Shown: positions 46,807-55,625, counted from the stretch's first letter. The stretch: DNA of 64,000 bases from GCA-2720975 sp964467985 (GCA_964467985.1 CAYXTP010000003.1:124001-188000), one strand, 5' to 3'. Translations and numbers: made by a program. The notes: generated from the letters alone by a model not told the origin.

Positions 46807-47147
46807 CAGGCTTGCCCCCCCGGATCGTCCGCGAGTATCGGAGAATCGGAGGACCAGTGACTCGGCGCCGACGGCACATCGAAGTCATCGACAATGCCCA
46901 CGATGGCCGCCTCCAGAGCGTAGTCCCCGTCTCCCCCACAGGCCACGCGCGCAGCCTTGCCGAAGGCCACCAGCACGTGTTCGCCGACGGCGGCCCCGAT
47001 GGGATCCGCAGCGACGACCGGGGTGACCTTGGGCGCGCCGGGTTCGCGGCGCTCATCCAGTGACTCCACCACCAACAAACGCTTGCCTTCCAGGTCCGCA
47101 CTCTTGCGGGTGGCCCACACTTGGCCGATGACACGTCCGAGGAACAT
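46806..47147 (-). CDS. BMC-P vertex protein (EutN/CcmL) 1
   Basis: 113 residues from the ATG at 47147; a longer open frame upstream lies in another gene. EutN/CcmL motifs MFLGRVIGQVWATRKSADLEG and VAADPIGAAVGEHVLVAFG. It starts two bases after the stop of the unknown BMC-locus protein. Confidence 0.9.
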   Translation of the reverse strand: MFLGRVIGQVWATRKSADLEGKRLLVVESLDERREPGAPKVTPVVAADPIGAAVGEHVLVAFGKAARVACGGDGDYALEAAIVGIVDDFDVPSAPSHWSSDSPILADDPGGQA

Positions 47148-47149
47148 GG

Positions 47150-47797
47150 TCAGCGGCCCTCCACATGGTCGCGTCCTGCGACGCCATCCAGGGCTCGGCG
47201 CACCGCGACCACGGCGGCATCGATCTCGGCGTCGCTGCCGGCCAGGCGCAATCGCCCAACGGCTCCCTCCGCTCCCATTCCAACCAGGCGAACAGGTGAT
47301 GCCTTTTCCGCTTCGTTGGCCGCCAGGGTCACGTAAATGGCGGGATTCACTTCGAGCGTGTAGAGGGCATCGTCCCCCAACACCAACATCCCGGAGCGTG
47401 TGCGGTTCAGCAGCATGGCCTGGTGTGGGGACACCTTGCGAATGACCTCGTCGGTCAGGATCTTGGGGCTGAGCCCATCGCTCAGCTGAACTCCTGCGGC
47501 CTCCAAGATCAGCTCGCCAGCGTGGATCACCTGCCCTTGGTCCGGGCCGTGCACTTCCAAGGTCCCGTAATGCCGCTCCGTGATGAGCGCACCCGGGGTC
47601 ACGTCGCAAGACTTGAGGGCCCGGTCCAAGAGTCGGTTGACCACGATGCCAGGACAGACCTCCAACCAGAACGCGCTCTCCCCAGCCACGGGGAAGTAGC
47701 CGTCCGTGTTGGCCGCGCAGGTGGCGGCGAACTGGGGCTGCATCTGATCGATGTGCAGGGCGCCGCGCAGTTCAATGGCTGTGTCGATGGAACTCAT
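47150..47797 (-). CDS. BMC-operon protein of unknown function
   Basis: 215 residues from the ATG at 47797 (MSSIDTAIELRGALHIDQ). It contains PVAGESAFWLEVCPGIVVNRLLD and TERHYGTLEVHGPDQGQVIHAG, and a C-terminal segment with alternating charged and hydrophobic residues. I recognise no named domain. It lies between BMC-H2 and the vertex genes with short gaps, so it is part of the compartment operon, perhaps a shell-associated or cargo protein. Its Cys, His and Glu content is worth a structure search. Confidence 0.6.
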   Translation of the reverse strand: MSSIDTAIELRGALHIDQMQPQFAATCAANTDGYFPVAGESAFWLEVCPGIVVNRLLDRALKSCDVTPGALITERHYGTLEVHGPDQGQVIHAGELILEAAGVQLSDGLSPKILTDEVIRKVSPHQAMLLNRTRSGMLVLGDDALYTLEVNPAIYVTLAANEAEKASPVRLVGMGAEGAVGRLRLAGSDAEIDAAVVAVRRALDGVAGRDHVEGR

Positions 47798-47834
47798 AGG
47801 CAAGGTGCTGGAGCGCGGGGCGCCCCGGCCCGAA

Positions 47835-48128
47835 CTACTCAGCCTGGGGATCGACGGGCAGGTAGCCCTCCAGGTCACCAGCGGGGCGCGGGATCACGTG
47901 GGTGGAAACGAGCTCCCCCACACGTTTGGCCGCAGCGCTGCCAGCGTCGACGGCGGCTTTTACAGCGCCCACTTCGCCGCGAACCATGACGGTGACGAGG
48001 CCGGCGCCGGACTTCTCCTTGCCGAGCAGGTTCACCTTGGCCGCCTTGACCATGGCATCGGCGGCTTCCACCGCACCAACCAAGCCGCGCGTCTCGATCA
48101 GCCCGAGGGCAATACTTGTATCAGTCAT
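47835..48128 (-). CDS. BMC-H hexamer shell protein 2
   Basis: 97 residues. Classic BMC fold: ALGLIETRGLVGAVEAADAMVKAAKVNLLG, GEVGAVKAAVDAG and VISTHVIPRP-type end (here STHVIPRPAGDLEG). It forms hexameric tiles of the shell facets. Confidence 0.95.
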   Translation of the reverse strand: MTDTSIALGLIETRGLVGAVEAADAMVKAAKVNLLGKEKSGAGLVTVMVRGEVGAVKAAVDAGSAAAKRVGELVSTHVIPRPAGDLEGYLPVDPQAE

Positions 48129-48192
48129 CGTTTACGTTCCGTTCTAGGGTGAGAATGCAGAGTGAATGGGATGGTTGTTGCGGCCAGTTGGC

Positions 48193-50046
48193 CTAGGCGT
48201 CACAGGTGCCCGTGCGAACGTTGTTGAGTGAGCAACCCTGGCAGGGAGCCATCGGACAGCCGCCACCGGCCTGCTCGAACATGGATCGGATCTCGCCCAC
48301 ACTCAGCGCGCTGCCCACGTTTGCCCCTGGGGTTTGCGCGGGTGCGAGCGATGCTGCCGGAAGCGGGCGCGCTTGAGCAACTGGGGCGGGCCTAGTCATG
48401 GTCTGTGCCGCCGGCCGGCCAACCCCTTGCCCGCTGGCCAGTGGCGCACTGGGCCGCGTGAACGTGGGCGCCTTGGCGGGCCGCAATCCAGCAGCGGCCC
48501 GGATTTCAGAGTGTGTCGCTTCGACTGAAACCGAGGAGTCGGGTGCCCGCCGCGGAGGTGCCGGAGCTGCAGTGAGCTGCACCCGGCCCAAGCGTGGGTC
48601 AAGGGCCGGATCACCGGGCATTCCGCTCCCGCGCGCGACCCCTGCCCCGGTCAGGGCCGACGCGCGCTCGTGTGCCGTGCGCTCTATCTCGCGCCAGTCC
48701 TTGCGCGGGTAGGCTGCACGTTTGATGTTGACCAGGTGTCGAGCGGTGATGTTGTCGGAGGTGATGTTCCCTGCCTGGGGCCCGCAGCCCAGACTGAATG
48801 AGGCGGCCAGGTGGGTACTGAAACCCACGGCGCCCGCTGAGGAGGGTCCGTTGACGATGATTCGATTGGCGGGCTTCTCCAAGAAGAAGGCATCCAGTAC
48901 GGAGGCTTCCCGCGCGTGCACGGACAAGGTGTGCCCTAGGCCGCCGTTGTGCAGGATGCTGGTTGACACCTCGCAACCCTCGCGCCAGCCATCAACAAGA
49001 TGCACAGAGAGCAGGGGACACAGGATTTCGATGGATAGAGGATGGTCCCTACCCACACCATCCTGGTGGGCCAACAGCACTGATGTACTGCGCGGCACAC
49101 GGAACCCAGCGCCCTCGGCGATGCGCCACGGGTCGAGGCCGACGATGTCCGGATTCATGTGGCCGCCGCGATTGCAATAGACCTCGAGCAGGCTGCGCTC
49201 GGCGTCGGAACACAGGTGCGCCCCGCGTGCCACCATTTCCTGCAGCAAGGTGTCCGCGATGGGCTTGTCGAGCACCACTGCCTGCTCCGAACAACACAGG
49301 GTCGCATTGTCGAAGCTCTGACTTCTGACGATGGCCTCCGCGGTGGAGCGCAGGTCTGCGGAACGATCGACGTAGGCGGGCACATTGCCCGGCCCGACGC
49401 CGTAGGAGGGCTTGCCGGACGAATAGGCCGCACGTACGAGCCCGCTGCCACCCGTGGCCAGAATCACGGACACGCCCCGGTGCTTCATCAGCGCGCCGGT
49501 GGATTCGATGGTCGGATTCGTCAGGCATTGCACCAGATCCGGGGGTCCACCGACGCGCTCGATGGCGCGCCGCATGACCTCGACCGTCTCCAGGATGCAG
49601 CGCCGCGAACGCGGGTGAGGGCTGATCACGATCGCATTGCGACCCTTGACGGAGATGATCGCCTTGAACAATGCGGTCGAGGTGGGATTGGTCGTGGGAA
49701 TGACTCCGGCCACCACGCCGACGGGGGTCGCGACCTCATGCACACCCGTCGCTTCGTCTCGGGAAACGAATCCCACGGTCCGTTCGTCCTTGATGGACTC
49801 CCAAGTGCCCTCGCTGCCGAACAGGTTCTTCAGCACCTTGTAGTGCAGTCGGCCGATACCCGTCTCGTCCACGGCCAGTCGACCGAGGTCCAGTGCAGCT
49901 CGGGCACCGGCCTCAGCCATGGACTGGCAGAGGCGGTCTGTCTGCTGTTGGTCGTAGTGCGCTACAGCCTGGACGGCCAGCTTGGCGCGGGCCACATGGT
50001 CCCGCACCTCTTGCAGTGCACGCAGATCGGGGTCAAGGCCCTTCAT
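48193..50046 (-). CDS. microcompartment aldehyde dehydrogenase with C-terminal encapsulation tail
   Basis: 617 residues. The catalytic domain (about 1-460) is a CoA-acylating-type aldehyde dehydrogenase with the active-site Cys in FDNATLCCSEQ. Beyond it is a Pro/Ala-rich linker ending in a short amphipathic helix (LSVGEIRSMFEQAG) and a Cys-rich end (CPMAPCQGCSLNNVRTGTC). Helices of this sort dock enzymes to BMC shells. A second similar helix (THSEIRAAAGLRP) lies in the linker. The enzyme would oxidise an aldehyde to acyl-CoA inside the compartment. Confidence 0.88.
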   Translation of the reverse strand: MKGLDPDLRALQEVRDHVARAKLAVQAVAHYDQQQTDRLCQSMAEAGARAALDLGRLAVDETGIGRLHYKVLKNLFGSEGTWESIKDERTVGFVSRDEATGVHEVATPVGVVAGVIPTTNPTSTALFKAIISVKGRNAIVISPHPRSRRCILETVEVMRRAIERVGGPPDLVQCLTNPTIESTGALMKHRGVSVILATGGSGLVRAAYSSGKPSYGVGPGNVPAYVDRSADLRSTAEAIVRSQSFDNATLCCSEQAVVLDKPIADTLLQEMVARGAHLCSDAERSLLEVYCNRGGHMNPDIVGLDPWRIAEGAGFRVPRSTSVLLAHQDGVGRDHPLSIEILCPLLSVHLVDGWREGCEVSTSILHNGGLGHTLSVHAREASVLDAFFLEKPANRIIVNGPSSAGAVGFSTHLAASFSLGCGPQAGNITSDNITARHLVNIKRAAYPRKDWREIERTAHERASALTGAGVARGSGMPGDPALDPRLGRVQLTAAPAPPRRAPDSSVSVEATHSEIRAAAGLRPAKAPTFTRPSAPLASGQGVGRPAAQTMTRPAPVAQARPLPAASLAPAQTPGANVGSALSVGEIRSMFEQAGGGCPMAPCQGCSLNNVRTGTCDA

Positions 50047-50088
50047 GGTCGAGTGGAACTCGGGTGAACCCCAAGTGGAGCTGTGGGC

Positions 50089-50376
50089 CTACTCGGTGGC
50101 ACTCAGGGCCGGAAGGACCTTCGAGAGTTGATCGTGGGGGCGCGGAATCACGTGCACACTCACCAGTTCACCGACGCGCCGCGCGGCCGCAGCCCCGGCA
50201 TCCGTGGCGGCTTTGACAGCACCCACTTCGCCCGAAACAAAAAACGTCACATAGCCGGCGGTCACTCGCTCCGTGCCGGAGAGTTCGACCAGGGCGGCCT
50301 TGACCATGGCATCAGCCGCCTCGATGGCGCCCACCAGCCCCTTGGTCTCGACCATGCCCAGTGCAGAAGGCTTCAT
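50089..50376 (-). CDS. BMC-H hexamer shell protein 1
   Basis: 95 residues from the ATG at 50376. BMC motifs GMVETKGLVGAIEAADAMVKAAL, SGEVGAVKAATDAG and VSVHVIPRPHDQL. A paralogue of the 47835 gene and the first gene of the operon. Confidence 0.94.
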   Translation of the reverse strand: MKPSALGMVETKGLVGAIEAADAMVKAALVELSGTERVTAGYVTFFVSGEVGAVKAATDAGAAAARRVGELVSVHVIPRPHDQLSKVLPALSATE

Positions 50377-50506
50377 AGAGATTCCTGTGCGGTTGTCTGA
50401 AAGTAGGAACAGGGAACAAAAGGGCCCGACCTCAACGGGCCCCGAGCCAACGAGTTTAGGAATGGCCTCGCCCGGACTCAACGATCCAGCGCGGAAAGGC
50501 GTCTAG

Positions 50507-50533
50507 TGGGCACTTAATGGGCTCTTAATGGGC
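50507..50533 (-). promoter_or_regulatory. three TGGGC motifs at 11-bp spacing
   Basis: TGGGC occurs at 50507, 50518 and 50529, each one helical turn apart; the last two lie within a repeated CTTAATGGGC. They lie about 130 bases before the first gene of the BMC operon and face its start. A regulator binding site is the simplest reading. Confidence 0.5.
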
Positions 50534-50585
50534 ATTTGGAATGCTCACTTCGCACCAGCAGGACGCAATGGATGACGTTGATGCC

Positions 50586-50602
50586 TATTTGAGATGCAAA
50601 TA
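50586..50602. promoter_or_regulatory. 17-bp palindrome TATTTG-N5-CAAATA
   Basis: A perfect 6-bp inverted repeat separated by five bases, in the gap between the BMC operon and the upstream amidohydrolase gene. Typical of a dimeric repressor operator. No adjacent regulator gene is seen. Confidence 0.5.
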
Positions 50603-50635
50603 CAAGTCACATGCTCACGATGGCAGCGCGAGTTT

Positions 50636-51919
50636 CTAGCGCAGGGGTCCAAGCCTCGTGAAGATCGCCGGATCGAACTGTGACCGGGTCTTGGGGGAAC
50701 GCACGACCCGCTTGAGGGCCAAGTCGAAGCTCAGGGGGTTGTGATGGTAGATCTCGTTCAGCAGCTCGCGCTCCTTCGTCGTCAGGAAGCCCGCCCACTC
50801 CAGAGCCCGAGTTTGATAGAGCACGTTTAGCCCCGGCAGGGGCCAGTCGCTCCCGTTGATCAGCCGCGAGTGCAGGTCAGTTCGCTCCAGCAGCGTGGCT
50901 AGGGCATTGGAGTAACGGTTGACCTGGGTCACGGTTGAGATCTCGCCCCACAACTGGCCCTCATGGGCTGGCTCCCCCATCAAGCGCAGAAACAGATCGA
51001 AACAATCCACACGAGGGGGGTCCTCACCCCCTACATCCAGGTCCAAGGCCGTGCCCGAGGAAGCACAGTGGGCCACGATGAGTTGGACCCCGGCCGCCAG
51101 CGGCCGTCGCAGGCGTAGAGGATTGCCCAATTCTTGGTCCGACTCGGCATCCACGGCCATTTCCTGGCCACAATGCACCAGCAAGACCATGTCGTTCTCC
51201 ACGAGGGCCTTGTAGAAGTCATCGCACAGGGGGCTGGCGGGATCCATGCCCTGGGCCCCAGGCAACCACTTCACGAGCTGAACGCCCATGTGGGCCCAGT
51301 GTTCAAGCATCCCCACAGCGTCTTGCTGATAGGGGTGGACCGAGACCGCGCAGCGGAATACGTCGTCGTGTTCCTCTGCAATGGTGAAGGCATGGGCATT
51401 GGACACGTAGAACTCACTGCGCTCCAGATCGCGAACCCCGCTGGACGTGAAGCGGTAGTCGAAGGCGAGTAGGTAGTGCAGAGCGGGGCGGGACCGGGCC
51501 CGCGCCAGACCCGCAAGCTGATCGACCCATTCCGAATCCGGGGAGTCCGGCCCCATACCCGCCGCCGATAGGTAGGAGCGCATGCGCAGGTAGTCCAGGG
51601 GATGTAGGGGCGAGAGCAGCCGCGGGTTGACCCAACTCTGCGACCCGGAGCCGCGGCCCGCCAAGTGTGCGTGGACGTCGATCAGAGGCCCCTCGGGCAG
51701 GTCGTCAAGGCACTTGGCCAGGAGGGCGCTGGCCTCGGGCGAGAGGCTCTTGCCCGTCAGGCTGCCGCGCTCGCTGTTTCCCGCGAAGAGATCGATCAAG
51801 GCCCCATGCCCAATCCATGTCAGGAAGACTAGGACCAAGCCGGCGCACAGGTACTTGGACCTGCGGGCAGTGGACTTGGTGCCTTTGGGCTCGGAAGGCT
51901 GCGGATCAGCTGAAGTCAT
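50636..51919 (-). CDS. membrane-anchored amidohydrolase (Amidohydro_2-like)
   Basis: 427 residues. One N-terminal transmembrane helix (YLCAGLVLVFLTWIGHGAL) precedes a TIM-barrel amidohydrolase with LIDVHAHLAG (HxH), VHPYQQDAV and a C-terminal GSDWPLPG. The enzyme probably works outside the membrane on an unidentified ester, amide or related bond. Confidence 0.78.
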   Translation of the reverse strand: MTSADPQPSEPKGTKSTARRSKYLCAGLVLVFLTWIGHGALIDLFAGNSERGSLTGKSLSPEASALLAKCLDDLPEGPLIDVHAHLAGRGSGSQSWVNPRLLSPLHPLDYLRMRSYLSAAGMGPDSPDSEWVDQLAGLARARSRPALHYLLAFDYRFTSSGVRDLERSEFYVSNAHAFTIAEEHDDVFRCAVSVHPYQQDAVGMLEHWAHMGVQLVKWLPGAQGMDPASPLCDDFYKALVENDMVLLVHCGQEMAVDAESDQELGNPLRLRRPLAAGVQLIVAHCASSGTALDLDVGGEDPPRVDCFDLFLRLMGEPAHEGQLWGEISTVTQVNRYSNALATLLERTDLHSRLINGSDWPLPGLNVLYQTRALEWAGFLTTKERELLNEIYHHNPLSFDLALKRVVRSPKTRSQFDPAIFTRLGPLR

Positions 51920-51978
51920 CGATTACGGTCTCGGGTCAGTACTACCCGCTCATGCGCCGGGGTCCGTAGGGTATTCCG

Positions 51979-53325
51979 GTGACCGACGACGCCAAACAAC
52001 TCTCTCTGATCGATGCCACCCTGCTGGTCATGGGTGGAATCATCGGGGTGGGGATCTTCTTCAAGCCTCAGGGCGTCGCCACCTTGCTGCCGGAAGCTGG
52101 GCCCTACTTCAGCCTGTGGATCCTGGGCGCCCTGGCCGCCCTGGCAGGCGCCATGACCTTCGCGGAATTGGCCGGCACACTGCCCAAGAGCGGGGGTTGG
52201 TTTGTCTTCATCCGCACCGGATTCGGTCCCCTGGCGGCCTTTCTGTTCGCCTGGATTGTCCTGCTCGTCATCTCCACCGGGGCCTGCGCCGGGGTGGCGG
52301 ATTTTTGCGCACAACAGTGGTGGACCCTCTTCGCACCGCAGCACGAACCCTCCTTCGTCGAGCGGCGCGGCCTGGCCGGCCTCCTGATCTTGGGGGTCAG
52401 CGCTTGCGCCTGGCGCGGCATGCGCAGTGGTGTGCTGCTCCAGAACCTGTGCATGCTGGCCAAGCTCGTTGCGCTGGCGGTGTTCGTTGTTGCCGGTCTA
52501 GCCCTCTTTGAAGGGCCCGCGATGCAGCCCTTGCCAACCCTCACACCCAGCACCCCCCTCGGGAGCAGGATGATCAGCGCCACCCTGCCGGTCCTGTTCA
52601 CCTTCGGCGGCTGGCAGTTGATCACGTACATCGCACCCCATGTGCGCGACGCCCCGCGCAACCTGCCACGCGCCATCGTTCTGGGCGTGGTCGGTGTCAG
52701 CGTGGTGTACTTGGCATTGAACGCAGCCTACGTGCGCGTGCTTGGAATGGGTGGAGTGTCGGACAGCACGAACGCCCCCGCAGAATTGGCGCGCATCACT
52801 TTGGGGCCCAGGGGTGAGGCGTTCCTCACAGCCGCCATGGGCATCAGTGCCCTGGGCTTTCTCGTGGCGACCTTGGTCACGACTCCTGGCATCTACGTGG
52901 CCATGGCCCGCGAAGGACTGTTCTTCAAGGCCGCCGGCAGTGTGCACGCCTCCAGCGGCGCACCACGTGTGGCCCTCGCGATCCAGGCCAGCCTGTGCTT
53001 TGTCTACCTGTGGGTCAGCGAAGACGTCATCGGCCGTCTGGGAGACAGCGTGGTCTTCGCCGAGTGGATCTTCCACGGCCTGACAGGCGTGGCCCTACTG
53101 CGCTTGCGCAGGAACCGGCCCGACCTGCCGCGTCCTTTCCGAAGTCCCGGCTACCCCCTCTTTCCGGTGGCCTACTCGCTGATGGCCACAGCGGTGGTCG
53201 TCGGCAATCTGTGGACCAGCGAGTGGGATGTAACCGGACTGGGGCTGGGAGTCCTCGCCGCAGGTGCCCTGGTCTACATGCCCTGGCGCACGATGTTTGC
53301 TGTGCCGCCGGGAGAAACCCCGTAG
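51979..53325 (+). CDS. APC-family amino-acid permease
   Basis: 448 residues from GTG. The first helix carries the family motif MGGIIGVGIFFKPQG, and about twelve hydrophobic segments follow. It is likely a secondary amino-acid transporter; substrate unknown. Its stop abuts the convergent porin stop with no gap. Confidence 0.85.
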   Translation: MTDDAKQLSLIDATLLVMGGIIGVGIFFKPQGVATLLPEAGPYFSLWILGALAALAGAMTFAELAGTLPKSGGWFVFIRTGFGPLAAFLFAWIVLLVISTGACAGVADFCAQQWWTLFAPQHEPSFVERRGLAGLLILGVSACAWRGMRSGVLLQNLCMLAKLVALAVFVVAGLALFEGPAMQPLPTLTPSTPLGSRMISATLPVLFTFGGWQLITYIAPHVRDAPRNLPRAIVLGVVGVSVVYLALNAAYVRVLGMGGVSDSTNAPAELARITLGPRGEAFLTAAMGISALGFLVATLVTTPGIYVAMAREGLFFKAAGSVHASSGAPRVALAIQASLCFVYLWVSEDVIGRLGDSVVFAEWIFHGLTGVALLRLRRNRPDLPRPFRSPGYPLFPVAYSLMATAVVVGNLWTSEWDVTGLGLGVLAAGALVYMPWRTMFAVPPGETP

Positions 53326-54489
53326 CTAGAACTTCACGTTCAAGTCGAGCCGCAGACGCCACTCGTTGTTGTTAGAGAGTTCAGAGGCCTCGGACACCAT
53401 GCCCCAAAGGTGCAGACCCACTCCGTCTGTGAGTTGATGGTTCACGCCTAGCAGGTGACTGTCGAACCCCGTAGCGCGGGTGAAGTCGTCCTGCGCGAAG
53501 GGTGAGAAGACCGCATCCCGATCGATCGACTGCCATTGGTAGTACACACGCCAGTCTCCGGCACGGGCCGCGCGCCCCCAGGCCACGCCCGTCGCCCAAC
53601 CGTTTTGCGTTTGCGAAGCACGCACGTTGTCGATCCACTCAGCGCTCACCACCCACGGCGTCCCCGCTCCAGAGAGACTCACGTCAGCGTTGACATCGAG
53701 CACGCCAAAGTTTTCGGCGAAGTCGCCGGCGATCACGTTGTTGCCCCGATTGTCGTCCAAAAGGATCGAGGAAACCCCTGGTGTGGGATCGTGAACCAGA
53801 GTCAGAGCCGCGCTCATGTGGGTCTCCACGCCCTCTTGCAAGCGGCTCTGAAGCGCAACTTGACCAAAGGTGCATACGGCATCGTCCCCGAGTTGCTGTT
53901 CCGACAGGAGCCACTGGCCTAAGCTGAGTTCGAGCGAATCGAGCCATCCGCGCGGGGACCATGCGGCTTCCAAGGCCAAGCCCTCAGGTTGAATGTCCGC
54001 ATCCCAAACCAATTCGCCATACACCGGATTGCGACGCACGGGATTGGAGAACTTGCCCGCGCTAACCCAAGTGATGGGTCCGAGTTGTGGACGCCAGGTA
54101 GCGTAGGCACGATCCAGACTGAGCTCCAGGCCGTCCAAGCCATCGCCCAGGGTCACGTGCGACGAGCGGGGATCCAGTCGGCTGCCGGTCACGGCCCGCG
54201 CCCCCACTTCCAGATTCTCATGCGCCAGCCACGTACTCCCCAAGCGCAGACGTACGCGACTGCGGTGGCGCTGGGGAGCACCGGATAGGCCTGTCGTCTG
54301 TTCCTGACGCAGACGCAGATCGCCGTAGATCGAAAGGGCGTCAAAAGGACTTGGATCGGCTGCCTGCTGCGCGCTCAGGTATTCGTCGACAATACGCGCC
54401 ACGTCCCCTTTGTTCAGGAGCGCATCTTGAGCTGTCGATACGGCACTCGTCACAAGCAGGGCCGGGATCAGGCAACGGCAAGGCTTCAA
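53326..54489 (-). CDS. putative outer-membrane porin
   Basis: 387 residues from a TTG start that overlaps the stop of the PstS-like gene (TTGA). Signal peptide (PCRCLIPALLVTSAVSTAQ), then alternating beta strands and the segment YGDLRLRQEQ; it ends LRLDLNVKF, a C-terminal Phe as in outer-membrane barrels. Together with the PstS-like gene it could make a phosphate uptake pair, but this is inference. Confidence 0.7.
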   Translation of the reverse strand: MKPCRCLIPALLVTSAVSTAQDALLNKGDVARIVDEYLSAQQAADPSPFDALSIYGDLRLRQEQTTGLSGAPQRHRSRVRLRLGSTWLAHENLEVGARAVTGSRLDPRSSHVTLGDGLDGLELSLDRAYATWRPQLGPITWVSAGKFSNPVRRNPVYGELVWDADIQPEGLALEAAWSPRGWLDSLELSLGQWLLSEQQLGDDAVCTFGQVALQSRLQEGVETHMSAALTLVHDPTPGVSSILLDDNRGNNVIAGDFAENFGVLDVNADVSLSGAGTPWVVSAEWIDNVRASQTQNGWATGVAWGRAARAGDWRVYYQWQSIDRDAVFSPFAQDDFTRATGFDSHLLGVNHQLTDGVGLHLWGMVSEASELSNNNEWRLRLDLNVKF

Positions 54490-55625
54490 GGTCGCCGCTC
54501 CACGAGGCGCTTGAGCACATCCAGCTCAGTGCTGCGTCCTGCGCTCACCGTTGCAAAGAACTCCACCGTGCCTGCAGCCGACGTCTCTGTACGCACCAGG
54601 TAGACCCCTGGGGGAAGCGCGATGCGAGTGGGCCGTTCGTCGTTGTTGCCGCGATGGTTGCGCACGCGACGCAAGAACGTGCCGTGACGGGTGAGCAGGT
54701 CGTACGGACGATGCGTGTAGTACAGAACACCTCCGTCCAGTTGTTCGTTGGTCTGGGTCAGGACCGTGAGGTAGCCCAAAGCGAGGTCCTGGCTCTCCTG
54801 CGCCCGCGCCTGCACTGAACCGCGCACATCCAGACCCACGAAGTGCCTCATGACCACGCGCTGGCCCGCGGGCGACAGGGCCCAGTCCACGAAGTGACCG
54901 ACCATGCGATTGGTTGGCCGCCACAACAGGTTCAGAGGGCGCGCCAAGGGATAGTCGAAATTGGCCTCTGAGGGGCGTTGGCCATCCACAGCCAGAGCCT
55001 GCACGCCGGAGGCCCCATCGAGAAAGGCGAAACTGATCGCACCGATGCCACCTGGGCTCGCCGCAACCCGACTCACAAGTGCCGCATCGGGTTGAACCTG
55101 TTGAGCACCAACCACATCCGAGCCTTGCAACAGCTGCTCGCGGAGCACGCCACGCGTTGCCGATCCCGGTGCAACGACAAAGGAGACCAAGCGAATGTCC
55201 TCGCCGCCGAGCTGTGCCCAGGAGTCGACCTCTCCGCGCAACACCCGCGCCAGGTCTGCCTTGCTGATCGAGTCCACTCCGACCGCTGGGTGAGCGATGA
55301 TGGCGATCGCATCGCGTCCGATCTGCGTCACGCGTATCCCGGCTTGTGCCAAAGCGGCGCGTGGCTCGCGAGCGATACCGGCTAGATCGCAAGCGCTCTC
55401 AAGAATGGCCTGTTCCCCGCCGTCGCTCTCGCTCGTGGTGTCCATCTGAATGGAGGCCCGTGAGTAATACTCATCCGCTGCGGCCACGAACGTCCCGACC
55501 GTTGACGAACCTACGTACAACCAATCCTGGGTGGGTGGCTCAACCGCTCTGCAGGATGCAAGCGCCAGAAGCCCGAACCCCGCTGGGAACCACCCTTTGT
55601 GTCCGGTCACATTGAGAGTGCACAT
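54486..55625 (-). CDS. PstS-like phosphate-binding lipoprotein
   Basis: 379 residues. The lipoprotein signal ends LLALASC. The binding fold is visible with VGSSTVGTFVAAADEYY at the start, SKADLARVLRGEVDSWAQLGG, APGSATRGVLREQLLQG and SPGGIGAISFAFL, as in PstS proteins. No pstC/A/B genes are in the window. It is coupled to the porin by a TTGA overlap. Confidence 0.8.
   Translation of the reverse strand: MCTLNVTGHKGWFPAGFGLLALASCRAVEPPTQDWLYVGSSTVGTFVAAADEYYSRASIQMDTTSESDGGEQAILESACDLAGIAREPRAALAQAGIRVTQIGRDAIAIIAHPAVGVDSISKADLARVLRGEVDSWAQLGGEDIRLVSFVVAPGSATRGVLREQLLQGSDVVGAQQVQPDAALVSRVAASPGGIGAISFAFLDGASGVQALAVDGQRPSEANFDYPLARPLNLLWRPTNRMVGHFVDWALSPAGQRVVMRHFVGLDVRGSVQARAQESQDLALGYLTVLTQTNEQLDGGVLYYTHRPYDLLTRHGTFLRRVRNHRGNNDERPTRIALPPGVYLVRTETSAAGTVEFFATVSAGRSTELDVLKRLVERRP

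Noticed and set aside
43990..50376. Assignment of the compartment as the known planctomycete fucose/rhamnose (PVM) type
   Set aside because: No class II aldolase, PduL, acetate kinase or alcohol dehydrogenase lies in the operon, so the label would be a guess.
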